Shown here piece after piece: positions 1 through 8,674 of a stretch of DNA of 64,000 nucleotides. The number at the start of each line of letters is the position of its first letter. The first letter of the stretch is position 1. A program made the translations under genes and the position numbers. The DNA is from Nocardioides sp. InS609-2 (GTDB taxonomy: Bacteria; Actinomycetota; Actinomycetes; Propionibacteriales; Nocardioidaceae): assembly GCF_023208195.1 (NCBI RefSeq), contig NZ_CP060034.1, forward strand, positions 3,038,001-3,102,000. Direction: 5' to 3'. The notes under the pieces are model-generated. The model searched no databases. It was not told the origin of the DNA and saw nothing but the letters and a program-made list of their open reading frames with translations.

Positions 1-1
1 G

Positions 2-1381
2 CACTCCGCGCTGAGCCGCAACGAGACGACGCCAGGACTGCGCGCGGCCACCGGCGGTTCGCCGGTCGAGACGCTGACCCGGCTGTTCCTGCTGCAGGCG
101 CCGGTGTCCCGCGCCGAGGCCGAGCGGGCGCTGCCAGGCCTTCTCGACGAGCTCTCGGCCCAGGGCATCGTCGAGCAGACGGTGGGGGAGGTGGGCGCGC
201 GCCTCGACGTACGCCCCTATGCCGCGCCGCACGACGACGACCCGGGCGACCTGTGGATCGTCAGCGACCTGACTCCGGGCCTCGACGGCTCGGCCAATCG
301 CGTGGGCACCGACCACGTGCTCGGCATCAGTCCGGCCTCGACCAGCCTGGCCCAGCAGACCCTGCCTGCGCCGGTGGGTCGGTCGCTCGACCTCGGCACC
401 GGCTGCGGCGTGCAGGCGCTGCACCTGGCCAGGCACAGCGGGTCGGTCGTGGCGACCGACGTCAACAAGCGGGCGCTCTGGATGACACGCTTCAACGTCG
501 CGCTCAACGAGATCGACAACGTCGACGTGCGCGAGGGGTCGTTCTTCGAGCCGGTCGCGGGGGAGACGTTCGACCTGATCGCGACCAACCCGCCGTTCGT
601 CATCTCGCCGGCCACCGGGGAGCGGCTGGTCTACCGCGACAGCGGGATGCCCGGCGACCGCGTCGTCGAGCACATCGTGCGCGCGTCGCCCGACCTGCTC
701 GCGCCCGGCGGATGGTGCCAGGTGCTCGCCAATTGGGTGATTGCCCGTGACCTGCCGTGGGAGGAGAGGCTCGGCGCGTGGGTCGACGAGTCGTGCGAGG
801 CGTTCGTCGTGCAACGTGAGGTGCTCGACCCCGCGGCGTACGTCGAGCTGTGGCTCAAGGACGCCGGGCTGCACGGGGCGGCCGGCTACGGCGAGCGCTA
901 CGACACCTGGCTGAGCTGGTTCGACGAGCAGGGCATCGAGGGCGTCGGCTTCGGGTGGATCAACCTGCGCAAGTCGGCCACCGGGCCGAGTGACTTCCTC
1001 GAGTGGCCCTACGACGTGGAGCAGCCCATCGCCCCCGCGATCGGCGAGTGGGCGACGGCGCGAGACCTGCTGGCGGCCGCGCCGGACATCTCGGCAGCCC
1101 GGCTCCTGACCCGGTCCGACGTGCGCCAGGAGTCAGCCGGAGCGCCCGGCGGCGACGACCCGGAGACGATCGTCGTGAGACAGCAGCGCGGACTGCGCCG
1201 CGCCCGCCAGGTCGACACGGTCGAGGCAGCGTTGCTGGGCGCATGCGATGGCGACCTGACGATCGGCCAGATCCTGGCGGCCGTGGCGCAGATCCTCGAG
1301 CGCGACGAGGCCGAGCTGCGGGCGACGTACCTCCCGGTGGTTGCCGAACTCGTGCGTGAAGGCTTCCTGACGGCGGGGTAG
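2..1381 (+). CDS. Class I SAM-dependent methyltransferase (HemK/RsmC-like), 5' end outside window
   Basis: The frame is open from the first complete codon, so the true start lies upstream of the window; GTG 104 is only an internal codon. A glycine-rich SAM-binding motif (LDLGTGCGVQAL) is followed about 70 residues later by ATNPPFV, the NPPF/NPPY catalytic motif of amino-N-methyltransferases such as PrmC/HemK and RsmC. Roughly 180 residues follow the Rossmann core, including a basic, winged-helix-like C-terminal segment, as in the larger actinobacterial members of this family. The substrate (protein glutamine or rRNA/DNA base) cannot be read from sequence. The stop codon TAG lies inside the left arm of the hairpin repeat at 1375-1440. 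Confidence 0.85.
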   Translation, partial: HSALSRNETTPGLRAATGGSPVETLTRLFLLQAPVSRAEAERALPGLLDELSAQGIVEQTVGEVGARLDVRPYAAPHDDDPGDLWIVSDLTPGLDGSANRVGTDHVLGISPASTSLAQQTLPAPVGRSLDLGTGCGVQALHLARHSGSVVATDVNKRALWMTRFNVALNEIDNVDVREGSFFEPVAGETFDLIATNPPFVISPATGERLVYRDSGMPGDRVVEHIVRASPDLLAPGGWCQVLANWVIARDLPWEERLGAWVDESCEAFVVQREVLDPAAYVELWLKDAGLHGAAGYGERYDTWLSWFDEQGIEGVGFGWINLRKSATGPSDFLEWPYDVEQPIAPAIGEWATARDLLAAAPDISAARLLTRSDVRQESAGAPGGDDPETIVVRQQRGLRRARQVDTVEAALLGACDGDLTIGQILAAVAQILERDEAELRATYLPVVAELVREGFLTAG

Positions 1382-1440
1382 TCCGGGGCAATTCGTACCC
1401 TCTCGGTCGGCCGGAGGTGCATTTTGCCCCGGACTACCCC
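1375..1440. repeat. Hairpin repeat copy 1, convergent-gene terminator
   Basis: A perfect 17-bp inverted repeat (1375-1391 with 1424-1440) encloses a 32-nt loop. The left arm contains the TAG of the upstream gene, and the stop of the opposing DUF1330 gene starts three bases beyond the right arm. Copy 2 at 2665-2730 is identical in the stem and differs at about three loop positions. The placement suggests a bidirectional terminator or a mobile REP-like palindrome. Confidence 0.8.
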
Positions 1441-1442
1441 GG

Positions 1443-1796
1443 TCAGGACTCGGCGGCGAGCAGCGACGAGAGCTTCCCGACCGCGCTGTGACCGGGCTCC
1501 ACGCCATCGACGATCGCCACGATCGACTGCGAGTGTTCGGTCCGCAGAGGCAGGATCTCCTGGTACCCGGGGGAGTCGTACCACTCGCGCGCTGAGATGC
1601 GGTCGGGGAACTCGAGCACGACGACGTCGCCGTCCCACTCTCCCTCGACGGCGTCGATGTCGCCGCCGTGGACCAGGAACCGCCCGCCGTACGGCGCGAG
1701 GGTGAGGTCGATCCTGCGCAGGTACTCGATGATCGCCTCGCCGAAGTCGACCTCGCGCAGGTAGGCGACGGCGTAGGCCTTGGTGGTGGTGGTCAT
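1443..1796 (-). CDS. DUF1330 family protein
   Basis: This 117-residue protein has the ferredoxin-like dimeric alpha/beta-barrel pattern of DUF1330: an N-terminal beta strand (AYAVAYL), the YGGRFLVHGG segment, a strand with FPD and the AREWYDSPGYQEILPLR stretch. The start at 1796 is chosen because GAGAGGAAC lies at good distance upstream and the family begins close to there; the frame is open further upstream but without a site. Family members are small and of unclear function, possibly binding or isomerising small molecules. It is divergent from the HTH gene at 1910 and convergent with the methyltransferase. Confidence 0.8.
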   Translation of the reverse strand: MTTTTKAYAVAYLREVDFGEAIIEYLRRIDLTLAPYGGRFLVHGGDIDAVEGEWDGDVVVLEFPDRISAREWYDSPGYQEILPLRTEHSQSIVAIVDGVEPGHSAVGKLSSLLAAES

Positions 1797-1850
1797 GACG
1801 GTTCCTCTCCGTGGATGGCTGAGGTGACCAGCCTCGGCCCGCCGGCCGCC

Positions 1851-1865
1851 GAGGTCGATTACCTC
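1851..1865. promoter_or_regulatory. Possible operator between divergent genes
   Basis: A short inverted repeat (GAGGT-N5-ACCTC), followed by another GAGGT, lies in the 113-bp gap between the DUF1330 gene and the HTH regulator. It is a candidate autoregulatory site for the regulator, on position only. Confidence 0.3.
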
Positions 1866-1909
1866 CGAGGTCATCGCCGGCCGTACCTCGTCGTCGCTAC
1901 CGTCCATCC

Positions 1910-2671
1910 ATGAGTACGCCGACAGCCGGGCACCTGCTGCGCACCTGGCGCGAGAACCGGCGGGTCTCCCAGCTCGCCCTCGCCCACGGTGCCGGGGTCT
2001 CGCCGCGCCACCTGAGCTTCATCGAGACCGGCCGTTCGCGCCCGACGAGCCAGATGATCCTCCGGCTGTGCCGCCACCTCGAGGTGCCGTTGCGCGAGCA
2101 GAACCGGTTGCTCCTAGCTGCCGGCTTCGCGCCGGCCCATCCCGAGCACGATCTGAGCGCCCCGCCGATGGCAACGATCTCCCACGCGATCGAGCTGATC
2201 CTGGCCGCGCACCTGCCCTACCCGGCCCTCGTCGTCGATCGGGGCTGGGACCTGGTCTCGGCCAACGATGCGGTCTACGCGTTGCTCGACGGGGTCGGGG
2301 CCGAGCTGCTCGAGCCGCCGGTGAACGTCATCCGGCTCGCCCTGGACCCGGCCGGGCTGGCGCCCCGCATCGCCAACCTGGAGCAGTGGCGTGACCACCT
2401 CGTCGAGCGACTCGCCCGTGAGTACGCCGTCAGCGCCGACGCGCGGCTGCGGACACTGCTCGACGAGTACGGGCCGCTGCGAGCGGAGCAGTCGGAGTCT
2501 GCGCCGGGACTCGTCGTACCCCTACGGCTGCGCACGAGCGACGGCGAGCTGTCGCTGATCTCGACGACCACGGTGTTCGGCACACCCCGCGAGGTCACGG
2601 TCTCGGAGCTGGCGATCGAGACGTTCCTGCCCGCCGATGCCGCTACTCGGGCCGCCCTATCGGCGGGGTAG
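1910..2671 (+). CDS. XRE-family regulator with MmyB-like ligand-binding domain
   Basis: Residues 7-65 form a lambda-repressor/XRE helix-turn-helix (LRTWRENRRVSQ, SPRHLSFIETGRSRPT). The C-terminal 160 residues match the MmyB-like domain found behind such HTHs in actinobacteria (AAHLPYPALVVDRGWDLVSANDA and a conserved LRL...GELSLISTTTVFGTP end). These proteins often repress a divergently transcribed oxidoreductase-type neighbour, and here the divergent gene is DUF1330. Its TAG stop lies in the stem of hairpin copy 2. Confidence 0.85.
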   Translation: MSTPTAGHLLRTWRENRRVSQLALAHGAGVSPRHLSFIETGRSRPTSQMILRLCRHLEVPLREQNRLLLAAGFAPAHPEHDLSAPPMATISHAIELILAAHLPYPALVVDRGWDLVSANDAVYALLDGVGAELLEPPVNVIRLALDPAGLAPRIANLEQWRDHLVERLAREYAVSADARLRTLLDEYGPLRAEQSESAPGLVVPLRLRTSDGELSLISTTTVFGTPREVTVSELAIETFLPADAATRAALSAG

Positions 2672-2730
2672 TCCGGGGCAATTCGTACCCTCTTGGTCGA
2701 CTGGAGGTGCATTTTGCCCCGGACTACCCC
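2665..2730. repeat. Hairpin repeat copy 2, convergent-gene terminator
   Basis: Same 17-bp perfect stem as copy 1 (2665-2681 with 2714-2730), again carrying the TAG of the left gene in the stem and ending three bases before the stop of the right gene (soxR). About 63 of 66 positions match copy 1. Confidence 0.8.
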
Positions 2731-2733
2731 GGG

Positions 2734-3207
2734 TCAGGCGGTGGGGTGCGGGCGGCGCAACTGGGCGGGCAGCAGGGCGGCGCCGGGTGCCTCGTCGGTC
2801 GCGGCGAGGTAGTCGCCGGGATTGGAGATGCGGCAGCGCTGGAGGGAGAAGCAGCCGCAGCCGATGCAGGAGTCCAGGCCGTCGCGCAGCCGTTCGAGGG
2901 CGCCGATCTGGTCGTCGAGCCGGGCGCGCCAGTGCCGCGAGATCCGTTGCCAGTCGGCCTTCGTCGGCACCCGGCCCCCGGGCAGCTGGTCGAGCTCGGT
3001 ACGGATCTCGTCGAGCGTGAGCCCGACATTGGCGGCGGCGCGGATGAACGCCAGCCGCCGCAGCACGCTGCGTTCGAACTGACGGCGGCCGCCCGGCGTA
3101 CGCGTGGCAGGGATGAGTCCCTCGGCCTCGTAGTAGCGCAGCGCCGACGCCGCGAAGCCACTTCGTCTGGCCACGTCGCCCATCGACATCAGGTCGTGAG
3201 AATCCAT
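2734..3207 (-). CDS. soxR: Redox-sensitive regulator SoxR
   Basis: This 157-residue MerR-family protein has an N-terminal winged helix (GDVARRSGFAASALRYYEAEGL), a dimerisation helix and the diagnostic SoxR cysteine cluster CIGCGCFSLQRC (C-x2-C-x-C-x5-C) that binds a [2Fe-2S] centre. Family knowledge: SoxR is activated by redox-cycling compounds through oxidation of the cluster and then activates promoters with a stretched spacer. The start at 3207 is preceded by GGGAAGGATCGAA; upstream extension of the frame gives non-homologous sequence. The gene is divergent from an SDR whose promoter carries a SoxR-type dyad, so that SDR is the likely target. Confidence 0.93.
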   Translation of the reverse strand: MDSHDLMSMGDVARRSGFAASALRYYEAEGLIPATRTPGGRRQFERSVLRRLAFIRAAANVGLTLDEIRTELDQLPGGRVPTKADWQRISRHWRARLDDQIGALERLRDGLDSCIGCGCFSLQRCRISNPGDYLAATDEAPGAALLPAQLRRPHPTA

Positions 3208-3220
3208 TTCGATCCTTCCC

Positions 3221-3248
3221 TTGAACTCAAGTTCACTTGAACTATAAC
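3221..3248 (+). promoter_or_regulatory. SoxR-type operator and promoter of the SDR gene
   Basis: The dyad CTCAAGT-TC-ACTTGAA at 3226-3241 resembles the SoxR box core. A -35-like TTGAAC (3221-3226) and a -10-like TATAAC (3243-3248) flank it. Transcription would begin near 3255, only a few bases before the ATG at 3259, so the SDR message is probably leaderless. Confidence 0.65.
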
Positions 3249-3258
3249 AATGAAGAGC

Positions 3259-3963
3259 ATGACCACAACCAATGAATCCAGGACCGCACTCGTCACGGGT
3301 GGATCGTCTGGTCTTGGCCGCGCTCTCGTGCACGCGCTGACCGACCGCGGCTGGACCGTCCTCACCGATGCCCGTCACGCCAGCACGCTCGTCGATGCCG
3401 TCGCCGAGACGGGCGCGCACACGCTGCCCGGCGACATCGTCGATCCCGCGCACCGCGCCGACCTGGCCGCCTGGGTCGACGGCCAGGGAGGCCTCGACCT
3501 GCTGGTGCTCAACGCCAGCACGCTCGGCCCACTGCCGATGCACGCGCTCACCGACCTCTCGCCGCCCTCGCTCGCGGCAGTCTTCGAGACCAACGCCCTC
3601 GCCCCTCTGGAGCTTGCGATCTCGCTGCTGCCGGCTTTAGAGGCCCGCGGCGGCACGGTGGTGACGCTCTCCTCCGACGCCGCGGTCGAGCACTACCCGA
3701 CGTGGGGTGGGTACGGCGCCTCGAAGGCCGCGCTCGACCACCTGGTGCTCACTCTCGGAGCCGAGACCGGCGTGGCGACGTACGCCCTCGACCCCGGCGA
3801 CATGCGTACGCCGATGCACCAGGACGCGTTCCCGGGCGAGGACATCTCCGACCGGCCGTGGCCCGAGACCGTCGTGCCCCACCTGCTGGCCCTCGTCGAC
3901 TCCCGACCCGGGTCCGGCCGCTACCGCGCTGCCGACGTGGCCGTGCCGGCGGAGGTGGGCTGA
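3259..3963 (+). CDS. SDR-family oxidoreductase, probable SoxR target
   Basis: A 234-residue short-chain dehydrogenase: TGGSSGLG nucleotide-binding motif near residue 14, LVLNAS (NAG-type motif), a catalytic Ser in TLSSDA and YGASK (Tyr-x3-Lys). The start at ATG 3259 rather than ATG 3250 is favoured because the promoter at 3221-3248 would place the transcript start close to it. SoxR regulons in actinobacteria commonly contain SDRs and quinone reductases that handle redox-active antibiotics; the role here is inferred from the promoter. The next gene begins one base after the stop. Confidence 0.88.
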   Translation: MTTTNESRTALVTGGSSGLGRALVHALTDRGWTVLTDARHASTLVDAVAETGAHTLPGDIVDPAHRADLAAWVDGQGGLDLLVLNASTLGPLPMHALTDLSPPSLAAVFETNALAPLELAISLLPALEARGGTVVTLSSDAAVEHYPTWGGYGASKAALDHLVLTLGAETGVATYALDPGDMRTPMHQDAFPGEDISDRPWPETVVPHLLALVDSRPGSGRYRAADVAVPAEVG

Positions 3964-3964
3964 G

Positions 3965-5020
3965 ATGACCGTCCTCACCGAACAACCGGTGACGCGGTTC
4001 CCCGCGCCAGACGGGGCCACCGCACCGGCGCCGCCCGAGGCGCGCGGGCTGGCCCGCGACGAGGTGCGGCTGCTCGTCGCCCGCCCGTACGGCGTCGTAC
4101 ACGCCCGCTTCCGTGACCTGCCGCGCTACCTCGAGCCCGGCGACCTGGTCGTCGTCAACAACTCTGCCACCGTCGCCGCCGAGGTCGACGCCTCGCTGGA
4201 CGGCCGCGCGGTCGTGCTCCACGCCGCATCCCGGCTCGACGACGGCACCTGGGTCGTCGAGCTGCGTACGGCGCCCGACGCGGACCGCGCGATCCTCGAT
4301 GCCCGGCCCGGTGACCGGGTCGCCGTGGGACCGGTGAAGGTGGAGCTGCTCGCGGCGTACCCGCACGAGGGCTCGTCACCCACCGGCACCGGCAGCCGGC
4401 TGTGGCGGGCGTTCGCCCACGGCGACCTCAGGAGGCACCTCGACCGCGCCGGCCGGCCGATCGCCTACGGCTACCTCGACCGCCGCTACCCGCTCTCGGC
4501 CTACCAGTCGGTGTTCGCGTCCGTGCCGGGCAGCGCGGAGATGGCGTCGGCAGGTCGGCCGTTCACGCACGCCCTGCTCACCCGGCTGATCGCTCGCGGC
4601 ATCGGCGTCGCGCCGATCACCCTGCACACGGGCGTCTCGTCGCAGGAGGCCGGCGAGGGCCCGCAGCCCGAGTGGTTCGACGTACCCGGCGCCACCGCGC
4701 GGCTCGTCGAGTCCACCCGCGCGTCCGGGGGCCGCGTGGTCGCGATCGGCACGACCGTCACCCGCGCGCTCGAGTCAGCGGTCGACGCGCACGACCGGGT
4801 CGGTCCGGCGCGCGGCTGGACCGAGCGTGTCGTCACCCCCGCCGACCCGCCCCGCGTCGTCGACGGGCTCGTCACCGGCTGGCACGACCCGCAGGCGTCC
4901 CACCTGCTGCTCGTGGAGTCGATCGCCGGGCCATCACTCACCCAGACGGCGTACGACGCCGCGGTTGCCGGCCACTACAGGTGGCACGAGTTCGGCGACT
5001 CCGCCCTGCTGCTGCCCTGA
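3965..5020 (+). CDS. QueA-like S-adenosylmethionine:tRNA ribosyltransferase-isomerase family protein
   Basis: This 351-residue protein follows QueA through its length: an N-terminal GDLVVVNNSATVAA segment, the PHEGSSPTGTGSRLW region, AYGYLDRRYPLSAYQSVFA, the FTHALLTRLIARGI helix, ITLHTGVSSQ, WFDVPGATARLV and RVVAIGTTVTRALES. QueA builds epoxyqueuosine on tRNA, but no tgt, queD or queE gene is nearby and many actinobacteria that carry this paralogue do not make queuosine from scratch. The start (ATG 3965) is one base past the SDR stop, so it is translationally linked to a probable SoxR target. The function may have diverged. Confidence 0.85.
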   Translation: MTVLTEQPVTRFPAPDGATAPAPPEARGLARDEVRLLVARPYGVVHARFRDLPRYLEPGDLVVVNNSATVAAEVDASLDGRAVVLHAASRLDDGTWVVELRTAPDADRAILDARPGDRVAVGPVKVELLAAYPHEGSSPTGTGSRLWRAFAHGDLRRHLDRAGRPIAYGYLDRRYPLSAYQSVFASVPGSAEMASAGRPFTHALLTRLIARGIGVAPITLHTGVSSQEAGEGPQPEWFDVPGATARLVESTRASGGRVVAIGTTVTRALESAVDAHDRVGPARGWTERVVTPADPPRVVDGLVTGWHDPQASHLLLVESIAGPSLTQTAYDAAVAGHYRWHEFGDSALLLP

Positions 5021-5164
5021 TGCCGCGGAAGGGGTTCCCGGCGCTCGTGGCGGCCGACAGCAGCCCGTCCCGGTGGCGGAATGGAGGAAGGCGCTACCGT
5101 GTTCGGCCGAGGCGGTGCAACATCCCCCACCGCCGGGCAAGAACGCGAGCAGCAAGGAACACAC

Positions 5165-7882
5165 GTGGCACACAAGTTGGTGATCGTCGAGTCCCCGGCG
5201 AAGGCCAGGACCATCGGCGGCTACCTCGGCCCCGACTACGTCGTCGAGTCGTCGATCGGTCACATACGTGACCTCCCGCAGAGCGCAGCCGACACCCCGG
5301 CGTCCATCAAGGACAAGCCCTGGGGTCGGCTGGCCGTCGACGTCGAGAACGGCTTCGAGCCCTACTACGTCGTGCCGCGCGACAAGAAGGCGCACATCTC
5401 CAAGCTGAAGTCGCTCCTCAAGGACGCCGACGAGCTCTACCTCGCCACCGATGAGGACCGGGAGGGCGAGGCGATCGCCTGGCACCTCCTCGACGAGCTG
5501 AAGCCGAAGAACATCCCCGTGCACCGGATGGTCTTCCACGAGATCACCAAGCCCGCGATCCTCGCCGCGGTCGCCAACCCGCGCCAGATCAACGACGACC
5601 TCGTCGAGGCGCAGGAGGCGCGCCGCATCCTCGACCGCCTCTACGGCTACGAGGTCTCGCCGGTGCTGTGGAAGAAGGTCATGTCCGGCCTCTCCGCGGG
5701 CCGCGTGCAGTCGGTGGCCACCCGGCTCGTGGTCGACCGCGAGCGGGTCCGGATGAAGTTCAAGCTCGCCTCCTACTGGGACCTCGACGGCACGTTCGAC
5801 GCCGGCTCCGGCCACGACCAGCGGATGTTCCCGGCCAAGCTGCACTCGATCGAGGGCCTCCGGGTCGCCCGCGGCGCCGACTTCGCCCAGGACGGCACGC
5901 TCTCGACGAAGAAGGAGGTCGTGCACCTCGACCGCCCACGGGCCGAGGCCCTGGTCGCGGCGCTCACCGACACGTCGTACGACGTGCGCTCGGTCGAGTC
6001 GAAGCCCTACAAACGCTCGCCGTACGCACCGTTTCGCACCACCACCCTCCAGCAGGAGGCCGGCCGCAAGCTCGGCATGACCGCGTCGGTGGCGATGTCG
6101 GTCGCGCAGCGCCTGTACGAGAACGGCTTCATCACCTACATGCGTACCGACTCCACGACGCTCTCCTCGGCGGCGATCGGTGCGGCGCGTGACCAGGTGC
6201 GAGAGTTGTACGGCGCGGAGTACGTGCCCGACAGCCCCCGCGTGCACACCTCCAAGGTCAAGAACGCGCAGGAGGCCCACGAGGCGATCCGGCCTGCCGG
6301 TGACACGTTCCGCACGCCCGCCCAGACCGGGCTGACGGGTGAGCAGTTCCGTCTCTACGAGCTGATCTGGATGCGCACCGTCGCCTCGCAGATGAAGGAC
6401 GCCGTCGGCCAGAGCGTGTCCGTGCGCATCGGCGGCACCGCCTCGACCGGCGAGGACGTGGTGTTCTCCGCGAGCGGCCGCGTCATCACCTTCCACGGCT
6501 TCCTCAAGGCGTACGTCGAGGGCCGCGACGACGCGAAGGAGAGCGACGACACCGAGACCCGGCTGCCCAACCTGGTCGAGGGTGCTGCCGTGTCTGCGGC
6601 CTCCGTCTCCGCCAGCGGCCACGAGACCAAGCCGCAGGCGAGATACACCGAGGCCACGCTGATCAAGGAGCTCGAGGACCGCGAGATCGGCCGGCCCTCG
6701 ACGTACGCCTCGATCATCAAGACGATCATCGACCGCGGCTACGTCTACAAGAAGGGCACCGCCCTGGTGCCGGCCTGGATCGCGTTCTCGGTGATCCGGT
6801 TGCTCGAGGAGCACTTCCCGCGGCACATCTCCTACGAGTTCACCGCCGACATGGAAGACGTCCTCGACGACATCGCCCAGGGTCGTCGCGACCGGGCGAC
6901 CGAGCTCGGGGAGTTCTACTACGGCTCCGACACCGTGACGGGCCTGCACCCGCTGGTCACCGGCCTCGGCGACATCGACGCCCGCGAGCTCGCGACGTTC
7001 CCGATCGGTGAGCCGGACGACGGCATCTCGCTGCGCGTGGGTCGCTACGGGCCGTACCTCGAAGGCCCCGACGACGACGGTGCGCCCGCCGGCAAGCGGG
7101 CCAACGTGCCCGACGACCTGCCGCCCGACGAGCTGACGATCACCAAGGCGCGCGAGCTGCTGGAGAACCCCGCCGGCGAGGAGACACCGCTCGGGGAGCA
7201 CCCCGAGACCGGGCTCCAGGTCGTCGCCAAGAACGGCCGCTTCGGTCCCTACGTCACCGAGCTCCTGCCCGAGGACGCACCCAAGTCGGCCAGGCCCCGC
7301 ACCGGCTCGCTGTTCAAGTCGATGACCCTCGACACGGTCACGCTCGACGAGGCCATCAAGCTGCTGTCGTTGCCGCGTGTGGTCGGCGTCGACCCCGGTG
7401 GCGAGGAGATCACCGCCCAGAACGGTCGCTACGGGCCGTACCTCAAGAAGGGCACCGACTCCCGCACCATCGGGTCGGAGGAGCAGCTGTTCTCCATCAC
7501 CCTCGAGGAGGCGTTGGAGATCTATGCCCAGCCCAAGGCGCGTGGCCGCGGTGCCGCCGTCCCGCCGCTCAAGGAGCTCGGTAACGACCCGGTCTCCGGC
7601 CAGCCCGTGGTCGTGAAGGCCGGCCGCTTCGGCGAGTACGTCACCGACGGCGAGTACAACGCCACCCTCCGCAAGGAGGACACGGTCGAGTCGATCACCA
7701 TCGAGCGGGCCGCCGAGCTGCTGGCAGAGCGTCGTGAGAAGGGCCCGGCCAAGAAGACCGCCAAGCGCGGCGCCAAGAAGACGACGGCCAAGAAGGCGGC
7801 CAAGAAGTCCACCGTGAAGAAGACGGCTGCGAAGACGACGGCTGCGAAGACGACGAAGAAGGCTGCCGCCAAGAAGGGTTGA
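5165..7882 (+). CDS. topA: DNA topoisomerase I (type IA)
   Basis: A 905-residue topoisomerase that relaxes negative supercoils. It begins with the TOPRIM domain (KLVIVESPAKARTI, DEDREGEAIAWHL), carries the catalytic tyrosine in FITYMRTDS near residue 325, and has several C-terminal TOPRIM-C/zinc-replacing repeats (NGRFGPYVTE, NGRYGPYLK, AGRFGEYVTD). It ends in a Lys/Ala-rich basic tail of about 45 residues, typical of actinobacterial TopA. GTG 5165 is chosen because the conserved protein starts at HKLVIVES and AAGGAACAC precedes it. The stop overlaps the next gene by 4 bases if that starts at TTG 7879. Confidence 0.97.
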   Translation: MAHKLVIVESPAKARTIGGYLGPDYVVESSIGHIRDLPQSAADTPASIKDKPWGRLAVDVENGFEPYYVVPRDKKAHISKLKSLLKDADELYLATDEDREGEAIAWHLLDELKPKNIPVHRMVFHEITKPAILAAVANPRQINDDLVEAQEARRILDRLYGYEVSPVLWKKVMSGLSAGRVQSVATRLVVDRERVRMKFKLASYWDLDGTFDAGSGHDQRMFPAKLHSIEGLRVARGADFAQDGTLSTKKEVVHLDRPRAEALVAALTDTSYDVRSVESKPYKRSPYAPFRTTTLQQEAGRKLGMTASVAMSVAQRLYENGFITYMRTDSTTLSSAAIGAARDQVRELYGAEYVPDSPRVHTSKVKNAQEAHEAIRPAGDTFRTPAQTGLTGEQFRLYELIWMRTVASQMKDAVGQSVSVRIGGTASTGEDVVFSASGRVITFHGFLKAYVEGRDDAKESDDTETRLPNLVEGAAVSAASVSASGHETKPQARYTEATLIKELEDREIGRPSTYASIIKTIIDRGYVYKKGTALVPAWIAFSVIRLLEEHFPRHISYEFTADMEDVLDDIAQGRRDRATELGEFYYGSDTVTGLHPLVTGLGDIDARELATFPIGEPDDGISLRVGRYGPYLEGPDDDGAPAGKRANVPDDLPPDELTITKARELLENPAGEETPLGEHPETGLQVVAKNGRFGPYVTELLPEDAPKSARPRTGSLFKSMTLDTVTLDEAIKLLSLPRVVGVDPGGEEITAQNGRYGPYLKKGTDSRTIGSEEQLFSITLEEALEIYAQPKARGRGAAVPPLKELGNDPVSGQPVVVKAGRFGEYVTDGEYNATLRKEDTVESITIERAAELLAERREKGPAKKTAKRGAKKTTAKKAAKKSTVKKTAAKTTAAKTTKKAAAKKG

Positions 7883-8670
7883 CCGCTCCCGTGACATCTC
7901 TCGGCGATCCCGAGGTCGCCGTTGCTGCGGCCGAGGCGGGTGCTGCCGTCGTACGACGGAAGTACGGCGAGGCGCACACCCGCCTGGAGAAGTCGGCGTC
8001 CGACTTTGCCACCGACGCCGACCTCGAGGCGGAGCAGGCGATCCGCGAGCTGCTGCGCGACGCCCGACCCGACGACGGGTTCGTCGGTGAGGAGTCCGGC
8101 ACCAGCGGACCCTCGTCCGACCGGACCTGGCTGGTCGACCCGCTCTGCGGCACCCTCAACTACGCCGCCCGCACACCGCTGGTCGCGGTCAACGTCGCTC
8201 TTCGTGAAGGCCCCGACACCCCGGTCGCTGCATCGGCCGATCCGTTCGCGGGCGAGGTCTTCTGGACCGACGGACGCGGCGCCTGGGTGCGCCGCGACGG
8301 GGCCGACGAGCCTCTCCTGCCCTCCGGCGTGACCCGTCTTGTGGACGTCAACCTCGACGGCGCCAGCTCCGCAATGGTCGCGCTGCTGGGCGACCCGGAC
8401 TTCCGGACGCACTTCGGCCCGCGGGTCCTGTCCACGACGCTGGCCGTCGCCTGGGTCGCTGCCGGGCGGCGTACGGGCTACGTCACCGAGGGCGACCTGC
8501 GCGACTCCGTCCACTTCGCGGCAGGGATCGCGCTGTGCGAGGCGGCGGGGTGCGTCGTCACCGGCATCGAGGGCCAGCCGCTGCACACCGGGGCGGGTGG
8601 CCTGATCGCGGCTGCCGACCCCGACTCGCACGCGAGGCTGCTGGCGATCGTGCGTGCCCTGGCCGTCTGA
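7879..8670 (+). CDS. Inositol-monophosphatase-like protein with altered metal ligands
   Basis: The fold is that of the IMPase/FBPase superfamily: DFATDADLEAEQ, VGEESG (two acidic residues near 71-72), WLVDPLCGTLNY and a C-terminal AAGIALCEAAG stretch. The usual DPxDGT motif reads DPLCGT, replacing a metal-binding Asp with Cys (residue 90 from TTG 7879), and the C-terminal WDxAAG motif reads HFAAG. Both changes should weaken or remove Mg-dependent phosphatase activity. The start may be TTG 7879 (overlapping topA by 4 bases) or GTG 7891. It sits between topA and tmk in one strand run, which says little about its job. Confidence 0.8.
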   Translation: MTAPVTSLGDPEVAVAAAEAGAAVVRRKYGEAHTRLEKSASDFATDADLEAEQAIRELLRDARPDDGFVGEESGTSGPSSDRTWLVDPLCGTLNYAARTPLVAVNVALREGPDTPVAASADPFAGEVFWTDGRGAWVRRDGADEPLLPSGVTRLVDVNLDGASSAMVALLGDPDFRTHFGPRVLSTTLAVAWVAAGRRTGYVTEGDLRDSVHFAAGIALCEAAGCVVTGIEGQPLHTGAGGLIAAADPDSHARLLAIVRALAV

Positions 8671-8674
8671 ACGT

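Noticed and set aside
4934..7897. Long minus-strand open frame of 987 codons opposite topA
   Set aside because: Leu/Gly/Arg/Asp-rich shadow created by high third-position GC in topA; no family features.
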